Shown here piece by piece: positions 1 to 5,008 of a DNA stretch of 6,788 nt. Numbering within the stretch: position 1 is the first letter of the stretch; each line of letters starts with the position of its first letter. Source of the DNA: 67-14 sp020438345 (lineage in GTDB: Bacteria; Actinomycetota; Thermoleophilia; Solirubrobacterales; 70-9); NCBI GenBank assembly GCA_937872475.1, contig CALMSY010000010.1, positions 1-6,788 on the forward strand, given 5' to 3'. The notes under the pieces were generated by a model that was given only the letters and a program-made list of their open reading frames with translations, made no database searches and had not been told where the DNA came from. The position numbers and the translations under genes were made by a program.

Positions 1-120
1 CACATGATCGACGGCAAGATGCAGGACGACGCCACCTGGAAGCAGTGCAAGGTGATGGTCGAACTGGCCGAGATGCTGTCAGCCAAGGACCCCGAACTGG
101 CCGAGGCGTACGGCCTCTGA
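1..120 (+). CDS. C-terminal end of a probable malyl-CoA lyase / CoA ester lyase (HpcH/HpaI family), 5' end outside window
   Basis: An open frame runs from base 1 to a TGA at 118-120 and encodes 39 residues ending in EAYGL. It is the tail of a gene that begins before the window. The stretch MIDGKMQDDATWKQ followed by an amphipathic helix (VMVELAEMLSAKDPELAEAYGL as two adjoining pieces) closely resembles, from memory, the C-terminal lid of Chloroflexus-type L-malyl-CoA/beta-methylmalyl-CoA lyase. Members of that family carry a [IV]DGKM motif near the C-terminus and cleave or form malyl-CoA-type esters, giving glyoxylate plus an acyl-CoA. The catalytic barrel is not in the window, so the exact reaction cannot be judged; a malate synthase-like or citramalyl-CoA lyase role is also possible. 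The gene converges on the hydrolase at 124-1386 with a 3-nt gap and has no terminator of its own between the stops. Confidence 0.68.
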   Translation, partial: HMIDGKMQDDATWKQCKVMVELAEMLSAKDPELAEAYGL

Positions 121-123
121 GTC

Positions 124-1386
124 TTACCGGCGGCGCCGGGCGGCGATGCGGAAGCTGACCTTCCGTTCTTCGCCCGGCCGGCCGCTCGGATAGAGCGGGC
201 GAACCCGGAAGGTGTGCTTCCCGGCCCTCAGCCAGACCAGTCTGGGGCTTTCGCAGCTCCGGTAGGGGCGGGCATCAATCCGGCACTGTGCCCCTGCATT
301 GTTGCCACCAAGGCTCCAGGCGAATCTTGCCTTCCGCATCCTCGGTTTGCCGGTTCTGGTGTGCCGGCCTACCCTGACCAGTTTCGCAGGGCGTCTTGTG
401 ATCCGAACGGAAGCCGGCAGCCAGTCATCCACCAGCCCCTGCATGAATTGCGATACCCGGGTCGTCTCCCCCGATGGGTCAGCCGCGGAGCCGAGTGAAG
501 TGTTTATTCCCTCGTGGTTGTAGGGAACGCCAACCACCGAAGTCGCGGGATCCTGGCCAAGTGCGGTTGCCATCTCGCTGTTCGATGCCATCCGAACGGG
601 CACATTGACCTGGGTCACCAACAGGACCGGGGGGTCCGAAGGATCGGCGTGAAGCAGCGGTGAGACGAGATCCCAGCGCGGATCGGCCGCCTCTTCATCC
701 GGCGTGCCAAATGTGTGCTGAATGAGTGCCCTTCGTGACGGAGTCACGCCCGGGGAGTTCGGATCGGCCTCATCGCGGACCCTCAGGATGTTCGTATCCA
801 GCATGACCGTGCCAAGAATCTGCTGCTGGGAAACCCCGCGTGAATTGACCCATGAAGGACTCACAGAAAGCAGAGAAACCAGGTGGGCACCAGCCGAATG
901 ACCGATCGGGATGAGACGGTCAGGGTCACCCCCGTAGGCTTGAATGTTCCGGTCAATCCAGCCAAACGCCTCGGCGACATCGGAGATGTGATCCGGCGCA
1001 CGGACCCTGCCGGGAGCGAATGCCTGACTCGTGTCGCTCCCGCTGATGTCGGGCGAGAGCCGGTAGTTGAGACTGGCGACAATGAACCCCATGCCATTGA
1101 AGAGGCGTACCTTGTCCGCCATCCGGTTCGCCTTGTCTCCGACCATGAACCCGCCGCCATGTACCCATACCACGACCGGCCTGAGGTTGGTTTCGGTTCC
1201 ATCTGCAATTTCGGGGATGTAAAGGTCGAGCGCATTGGCTCCCGCCTGCCCGGGCCCTTCAGAGTCGAGGTTGTAATCGATGTTCAAGACAGTCCGGGCA
1301 GGCTGAGCCGCTGCGCCTGACTGGGAATGAAGCATCGCGAAGGCCGAAAAGACAAGGGCGATCAGAACGAAATTGCGGCTTGCCAT
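124..1386 (-). CDS. Secreted alpha/beta hydrolase (BD-FAE/carboxylesterase-like) with C-terminal Ig-like domain
   Basis: The product has 420 residues and is a probable exported esterase. Residues 1-27 form a signal peptide: MASR, then a hydrophobic FVLIALVFSAFAML core, then a likely cut after GAAA. The esterase domain spans about 35-325. It has the oxyanion motif HGGGF (76-80), the nucleophile elbow GHSAG (Ser164), and a C-terminal His291 in NHEGIN, typical of COG0657-type esterases. The usual acid position after DPP (251-253) holds Val262 rather than Asp, so the triad is not canonical. Residues about 326-420 form a basic Ig-like tail with Cys368 and Cys378, ending in RRRR. A TTG at 1404 would add six residues, but ATG at 1386 has GAGGG upstream and puts the signal peptide at the N-terminus. 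It is a paralogue of the gene at 2337-3551. The substrate is unknown; a feruloyl, acetyl-xylan or other ester is possible. Confidence 0.85.
   Translation of the reverse strand: MASRNFVLIALVFSAFAMLHSQSGAAAQPARTVLNIDYNLDSEGPGQAGANALDLYIPEIADGTETNLRPVVVWVHGGGFMVGDKANRMADKVRLFNGMGFIVASLNYRLSPDISGSDTSQAFAPGRVRAPDHISDVAEAFGWIDRNIQAYGGDPDRLIPIGHSAGAHLVSLLSVSPSWVNSRGVSQQQILGTVMLDTNILRVRDEADPNSPGVTPSRRALIQHTFGTPDEEAADPRWDLVSPLLHADPSDPPVLLVTQVNVPVRMASNSEMATALGQDPATSVVGVPYNHEGINTSLGSAADPSGETTRVSQFMQGLVDDWLPASVRITRRPAKLVRVGRHTRTGKPRMRKARFAWSLGGNNAGAQCRIDARPYRSCESPRLVWLRAGKHTFRVRPLYPSGRPGEERKVSFRIAARRRR
158..213. repeat. Two-part inverted repeat near the convergent gene junction
   Basis: Arm ACCTTCCG (158-165) pairs with CGGAAGGT (206-213). 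Inside it, TTCGCCCG (169-176) pairs with CGGGCGAA (196-203). The two 8-bp stems are separated by a 3/2-nt internal loop and enclose a 19-nt GC-rich loop. The repeat lies in the last 30 codons of the minus-strand hydrolase, 37 nt beyond the stop of the plus-strand lyase gene. It could end transcription of the plus-strand gene, since only 3 nt separate the two stop codons. No T-run follows on either strand, so a classical intrinsic terminator is not clear. It may instead reflect paired beta-strand coding sequence. Confidence 0.5.
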
Positions 1387-1397
1387 ACCGGATGAAA

Positions 1398-1402
1398 CCC
1401 TC
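1398..1402 (-). promoter_or_regulatory. Ribosome binding site supporting the ATG start at 1386
   Basis: On the minus strand GAGGG lies 11 nt before the ATG at 1386-1384. The spacing is a little long. The TTG at 1404-1402 overlaps this motif and has only a GGCGGGA directly against it with no spacer, so the ATG is the better start. The 75-nt gap upstream (1387-1461) also holds a short GTTTG/CAAAC inverted repeat (1412-1426). I see no convincing -35/-10 pair in the gap. Confidence 0.4.
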
Positions 1403-1461
1403 AATCCCGCCGTTTGTTACGCAAACCACCGGCTGTCGTCGACCATTGGTTGAACGACTGT

Positions 1462-2340
1462 TCAGGGATTCGCCGCCCACGAGTCCTGAAGCCGGGCATC
1501 CAGCCAGGGAGTGAGCGACCTGGAATAGGTCGCACTGATGTGCCCGCGGTCGCGGTACTTGAGAATCCTGCCGTCAACCGCCCGGCAGAGCATCCCTGGA
1601 CAAACCCTGGCCAGCGGATCGATCACCTGCACCCGGGCAAATCGCCTCGCAGCCGCGAAGTCGTATGCCTCCCTGAGAGGTCGGCTGGCCGTAAAGGAAC
1701 ACCGTCCGGGAGCGTTCCGGTTCTCTTTCACGCATTCAGATGGGGCAAAGTCCCGTGACATGGGAAGGTCTCGCATGACCGTTACCGCAGCACCTGTTTT
1801 CTTGATTCTCATCAGAGACTTGAACATTCCCTGACGCAGAAACGGCTCGCTCGCAGCCCGGTTCAGACGTTTGGTGCCCGCCATCACGTAGACGTTGGGT
1901 GCCGTGTTGCTGGCAATGAAGACCAGCTTGGGCTTTTCCACTTCGATTCGTTTCAGAGCATTCAGTCGCCAGCGGTTGCAATCCGCGCTGTAGTTGACGA
2001 TCGCCGCGCTGCAGTTCTTGCGAAGCAGCATGGTCATCTCCCAACCGCGTTCGCGAGCGATCGCTATCAATGCAGGAGTCCATTGGAGCGCATGCGAATC
2101 GCCGAAGACAACGACCTTCTTTTCCGATCCGATGACACCGTAACGACAGGGTGGAGACGTGATCCTGTCGGTGTAGATAAGACACCCTTCGCGGAAGACC
2201 GGACCCTTGTCAACCGCTACCGCAGAAAAAGCCGGAATATAGGTTCTAGCCTGGGCCATGCTGCCCTGAAGGCAGAAAAGCCCAATGAGGCAAACTGTGG
2301 CCGAAATCAGCGAAAGCAGCCGCAAAGCGGGCCGGATCAC
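1462..2340 (-). CDS. Secreted stand-alone SGNH hydrolase, like the C-terminal domain of OafA/OatA-type acyltransferases
   Basis: From the GTG at 2340 the product has 292 residues. A signal peptide covers about 1-31 (RPALR, a hydrophobic LLSLISATVCLIGLFCL core, cut near AQA), so the mature enzyme acts outside the membrane. SGNH marks are VVFGDSHA with nucleophile Ser82, an Asn145 in IASN that may be the oxyanion Asn, and a terminal DRGH with Asp264 and His267. The segment VIDPLARVC before that final block matches the SGNH domain fused to membrane acyltransferases of the OafA/OatA type, which modify surface glycans. No acyltransferase membrane domain is present here. The mature part has eight cysteines in four close pairs (53/65, 110/121, 203/214, 247/252), consistent with four disulfides. 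The gene overlaps the upstream hydrolase by 4 nt and is probably translated with it. A role as an O-acyl esterase or transferase is inferred; the substrate is unknown. Confidence 0.82.
   Translation of the reverse strand: MIRPALRLLSLISATVCLIGLFCLQGSMAQARTYIPAFSAVAVDKGPVFREGCLIYTDRITSPPCRYGVIGSEKKVVVFGDSHALQWTPALIAIARERGWEMTMLLRKNCSAAIVNYSADCNRWRLNALKRIEVEKPKLVFIASNTAPNVYVMAGTKRLNRAASEPFLRQGMFKSLMRIKKTGAAVTVMRDLPMSRDFAPSECVKENRNAPGRCSFTASRPLREAYDFAAARRFARVQVIDPLARVCPGMLCRAVDGRILKYRDRGHISATYSRSLTPWLDARLQDSWAANP
2337..2340 (-). promoter_or_regulatory. GTGA start/stop overlap coupling hydrolase and SGNH genes
   Basis: On the minus strand the TGA stop of the hydrolase (2339-2337) shares bases with the GTG start of the SGNH gene (2340-2338). 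This overlap points to translational coupling. It fixes the SGNH start: the same frame stays open up to an ATG-like start at 2451, but those extra 37 residues would overlap the neighbour by 115 nt and would bury the signal peptide. A weak AGAG lies 7 nt before the GTG. Confidence 0.7.
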
Positions 2341-3551
2341 CCGACGACTCTGATCTTCACCAGCCTGGACATGCTTGCTTTGCCGGTGTTGGAATAGGTG
2401 GTTACCCGCAGGGAATGGACCCCTCTCGCGAGGCGCCACGACGCTGGACACAGCGTCTCGCGGCGTCCGTCCATCCGACAGGTCACAAGCCGCGCGACAG
2501 GACTGGACGTGACGTTGAGACGGACCGGGGTCATCCCCGCCCCCGCCGTCGGCACTGTCCGTTCACCTGTGACTACCGGACGAAACCTGGTGGTGGCGAC
2601 TGCCGCCTTGACGAAACGGATCGCCCGCACGGTCACACCCATGTCATTGGCAGGGTTACCGAGTGTAGGCACGACCCCGGGGTGGTTGGTCCTGATGCGC
2701 CAGCTGACCAGTGGGAAGCGCTGACCGAGGCGTTTGGCCATCCGGGCAGCCTCAGCCCAGCGATCCGCGCTGGAGGTCGGCACCACATGGAAGATCGGCG
2801 GGTCGGTCCTGCCAGCGAACCTGATCGGCGACGCAGCGGCCCAGCTCGGGTTCGCTCTTTCTTCGGCCGGGGTGCCGAACGCGTTGAACATCATTTTCTG
2901 AAAGCCGGCACTGATCCGCTTGTAGGCCGGGGTCATCATCCGTGAAACATTGAAGCCGACTGCGTCGAGCGAGAGAACCCCTTTGACCTGACTGGTTGAA
3001 ACTCCCTCGACCCTGAGGAATGAGGGTTTGGTCGCCAGTAGCGAGGAGATCTGCCCACCGGCCGAGTCGCCGCCGATCACCAGCCGGTTCGGATTGCCGC
3101 CAAACTCGCGGATGTGCTCGTTGACCCAGCCGAGGGCCCGGGCCGCATCCTGGTGCGAGGTCGGGTACCGCAACCGTTCCCTTGACAGGGCGAGGGGCCC
3201 GTCGAGATCAGGGGAGAGCCGGTAGTTGATCGAAACGAAGACGAAACCGGCATCCACCAGGGCCTTTGCCTTGTAACCCATGGTGGAGCTGACCTTGTCG
3301 CCGGTGAACCAGCCACCGCCGTGGATCCACACGAATACCGGTCTCGGCCGGGGCGACTCGGCATTCGGCACATAAACATCCAGCAGGTTGGAACCCTTTT
3401 GGGCATTGGCGGGGCCGTAGGCGATGTTGGACTCGATCGTGTACGGATCCGCGGCCCTGGCGGGGGTCGCGAGAACCACGAAAGCAGCAAGGCAACCAGC
3501 CAAGGCAAGCAGCAACGGGCGCAGAAAGGCGTCTTTTCCTTCTTGAGGCAT
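2337..3551 (-). CDS. Secreted alpha/beta hydrolase (esterase/lipase-like) with C-terminal Ig-like domain
   Basis: The product has 404 residues. The N-terminus is a signal peptide: charged MPQEGKDAFLR, then a long hydrophobic core to about residue 30, with a cut near ARA (33). LAGC at 17-20 fits a lipobox, but the hydrophobic core continues past Cys20, so signal peptidase I is more likely. The esterase domain (about 37-318) shows HGGGW (77-81), the nucleophile elbow GDSAG with Ser163, and His290 in NHPGV. The acid position after DPP (250-252) is Ser261, with Asp263 two residues later as a possible replacement. Residues about 325-404 form an Ig-like tail with Cys358 and Cys368, the same C-x9-C spacing as in the 124-1386 paralogue. 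No clear Shine-Dalgarno precedes the ATG. It starts 19 nt after the hairpin that follows trpB2, so it probably relies on read-through or on a promoter inside trpB2. The substrate is unknown. Confidence 0.87.
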   Translation of the reverse strand: MPQEGKDAFLRPLLLALAGCLAAFVVLATPARAADPYTIESNIAYGPANAQKGSNLLDVYVPNAESPRPRPVFVWIHGGGWFTGDKVSSTMGYKAKALVDAGFVFVSINYRLSPDLDGPLALSRERLRYPTSHQDAARALGWVNEHIREFGGNPNRLVIGGDSAGGQISSLLATKPSFLRVEGVSTSQVKGVLSLDAVGFNVSRMMTPAYKRISAGFQKMMFNAFGTPAEERANPSWAAASPIRFAGRTDPPIFHVVPTSSADRWAEAARMAKRLGQRFPLVSWRIRTNHPGVVPTLGNPANDMGVTVRAIRFVKAAVATTRFRPVVTGERTVPTAGAGMTPVRLNVTSSPVARLVTCRMDGRRETLCPASWRLARGVHSLRVTTYSNTGKASMSRLVKIRVVG

Positions 3552-3570
3552 TCGGAGAAGGTAACACCAG

Positions 3571-3601
3571 AAGGCGGGCCGGGGTGCGCCCGGCCCGCCT
3601 T
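3571..3601 (-). terminator. Probable intrinsic terminator after trpB2
   Basis: A perfect 13-bp stem, AAGGCGGGCCGGG (3571-3583) with CCCGGCCCGCCTT (3589-3601), encloses a 5-nt loop. It begins 4 nt after the trpB2 stop codon. On the minus strand the tail after the stem reads CTGGTGTT, only moderately T-rich. On the plus strand the stem is followed by TTATTT, but no plus-strand gene leads into it. Its position makes it the likely end of the pckG-phosphorylase-trpB2 unit. Confidence 0.8.
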
Positions 3602-3605
3602 TATT

Positions 3606-4970
3606 TCAGGCGATGGCCGGGGCGTCAGGCAGACGCTCGATTGCCGCATCGAGGTCTTCCTGCGGGATCTCAAGGTCCTGAAGCTCGCCAGCAAGAAAGG
3701 CCTGGTAGGCGGCCATGTCGAAATGGCCGTGCCCGGAAAGTCCGAGCAGGATGACCCGCTCCTCCCCCGCGTCCCTTGCCGCTTCGGCTTCGGTGATCGC
3801 TGCCCTGATCGCATGGGCTGGTTCCGGCCCGGGGATGATCCCCTCGGTTCGCGCAAACAGCATTGCGGCTTCGAAAGCAGCCACCTGCGGCACCGCGGTC
3901 GCCTCGACCAGGCCTTCGTGGACGAAGGTGCATAGGCTCGGCGCGTCTCCGTGGTAACGGAGTCCGCCGGCATGGACCGGGGCCGGCACGAAATCGTGGC
4001 CAAGTGTGTACATGGGCATCAACGGTGTCATGCCGACTGTGTCGCCGAAATCGTATGCGTACTTGCCCTTCGTCAGGGTCGGGCAGGCGGCGGGTTCTGC
4101 GCCGAGGAAGCGGGTGGTCTTGCCATTGCGGATGTTTTCCCTCAGAAACGGATTGATCAACCCGGCGAAGTTCGAACCGCCCCCGACACAGCCGACCACG
4201 ACATCGGGATATTCACCGGCCATTTCGAGGGCGGATATCGCCTCCTGCCCGATCACTGTCTGGTGCAGACAGACATGGTTCAGGACCGACCCGAGTGCGT
4301 AGTTCGCGTCGGGCGAGCCGGCGGCGACCTCAACTGCTTCGGAAATGGCAATCCCGAGACTCCCGCTCTCATGGTGTGCCTGGGACCGGCCGGCCTCGGT
4401 CAGGTTCGATGGGCTGCGATGGACCGACGCCCCCCAAGTTTCGATCATCGCGCGGCGGTAGGGCTTCTGGTCGTAGGAAATCCCGACCATGAACACTTCA
4501 CATTCGATTCCGAACCACTGACAGGCTAGCGAAAGCGCGGAACCCCACTGCCCCGCTCCGGTTTCGGTGATCAGCTTTGCGGTGCCTGCTTCGCGGTTGT
4601 AATAAGCCTGCGCGACCGCCGAGTTGAGCTTGTGCGAGCCGGCTGGTGATGTGCCCTCGTACTTGTAATAGATGTGTGCCGGGGTGTCGAGCGCCTGCTC
4701 AAGCCGGGTCGCGCGAATCAGCGGCGTCGGACGCCAGAGCTTGTAAGCCTCCCGGACTTCTTCCGGAATTTCGATCGTTTCCTCGGGTGACATCTCCTGC
4801 TCGATAAGGGACATCGGGAAGATCGCCGAGAGGTCTTCCGGGCCGGCCGGCTCTCCCGTGGCCGGACTGAGCGGCGGCAAGGGCTCGCTCGGCGCATCGG
4901 CCATGATGTTGATCCACTCGACAGGGATCGCGGACTCGGGCAGAATGAACTTCTTCATCTCCTCGCTCAT
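3606..4970 (-). CDS. trpB: TrpB2-type tryptophan synthase beta chain (TrpB-like PLP-dependent enzyme)
   Basis: This cytoplasmic PLP enzyme of 454 residues makes L-tryptophan from indole and serine. Length and sequence fit the TrpB2 subgroup, which is longer than the usual TrpB of about 400 residues and has a distinctive N-terminal segment (FILPESAIPVEW at 8-19, then LPPLSPATGEPAGPEDL). PLP-binding Lys114 lies in GSHKLNSA (111-118). The likely catalytic Glu136 lies in TETGAGQWG, the phosphate-binding loop is GGGSN (263-267), and the C-terminal LSGHGHFD (411-418) is the TrpB2 counterpart of the cofactor-contact loop. No trpA lies beside it, which is usual for TrpB2 proteins; many are thought to work without a tightly bound alpha chain or to salvage free indole. 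The ATG at 4970 has GGAGGTAGGA upstream. It lies 38 nt after the phosphorylase gene and is followed by a terminator hairpin. Confidence 0.94.
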   Translation of the reverse strand: MSEEMKKFILPESAIPVEWINIMADAPSEPLPPLSPATGEPAGPEDLSAIFPMSLIEQEMSPEETIEIPEEVREAYKLWRPTPLIRATRLEQALDTPAHIYYKYEGTSPAGSHKLNSAVAQAYYNREAGTAKLITETGAGQWGSALSLACQWFGIECEVFMVGISYDQKPYRRAMIETWGASVHRSPSNLTEAGRSQAHHESGSLGIAISEAVEVAAGSPDANYALGSVLNHVCLHQTVIGQEAISALEMAGEYPDVVVGCVGGGSNFAGLINPFLRENIRNGKTTRFLGAEPAACPTLTKGKYAYDFGDTVGMTPLMPMYTLGHDFVPAPVHAGGLRYHGDAPSLCTFVHEGLVEATAVPQVAAFEAAMLFARTEGIIPGPEPAHAIRAAITEAEAARDAGEERVILLGLSGHGHFDMAAYQAFLAGELQDLEIPQEDLDAAIERLPDAPAIA

Positions 4971-4977
4971 GGACCGA

Positions 4978-4987
4978 TCCTACCTCC
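4978..4987 (-). promoter_or_regulatory. Ribosome binding site of trpB2
   Basis: On the minus strand GGAGGTAGGA lies just upstream of the ATG at 4970. GGAGG is 12 nt and AGGA 7 nt from the start, so either could pair with 16S rRNA. The in-frame ATG at codon 5 has GAGGAG directly against it with no spacer and is less likely. The whole gap (4971-5008) is too short for a leader riboswitch. Confidence 0.6.
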
Positions 4988-5008
4988 GCCGGCGGCAAAA
5001 CAACCCGG

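Noticed and set aside
232..245. Short inverted repeat CCAGAC-CA-GTCTGG
   Set aside because: Six paired bases with a 2-nt tip inside coding sequence is within chance expectation and has no context to suggest an operator.
1387..1404. TTG start at 1404 for the left hydrolase
   Set aside because: It overlaps the best Shine-Dalgarno-like motif and has no properly spaced one of its own. The ATG at 1386 begins a normal signal peptide.
1435..1458. Possible weak hairpin (GTCGT/ACGAC with inner ACC/GGT) just after the SGNH stop codon
   Set aside because: The stem is broken by an uneven internal loop and has no T-run, so it is too weak to call a terminator.
2341..2451. N-terminal extension of the SGNH gene by 37 residues to a start at 2451
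   Set aside because: It would overlap the upstream hydrolase by 115 nt, looks low in sense for a protein start, and pushes the clear signal peptide into the interior. The GTGA overlap at 2337-2340 gives a better start.
3490..3503. Lipobox (LAGC) making the 2337-3551 hydrolase a lipoprotein
   Set aside because: The hydrophobic core continues for about ten residues after the Cys to an ARA-A cut site, so ordinary signal peptidase I cleavage is more likely. It was not scored as a lipoprotein.
3321..3935. Plus-strand open frame of 204 codons opposite the hydrolase start and trpB2 end
   Set aside because: It runs through the terminator hairpin and two real genes and has no domain signature.
3077..4003. 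Long minus-strand reading frame of 308 codons crossing the trpB2/hydrolase junction
   Set aside because: It is Arg/Pro/Ser-rich frame-shifted sequence over two well-supported genes and across the terminator hairpin. This is a high-GC shadow frame.
3951..4529. Plus-strand open frame of 192 codons antisense to trpB2
   Set aside because: There is no recognisable motif or ribosome site, and the opposite strand has strong family conservation throughout.
4971..5008. Possible riboswitch or trp leader before trpB2
   Set aside because: The gap is only 38 nt and is explained by the ribosome binding site; no leader peptide or aptamer fits.
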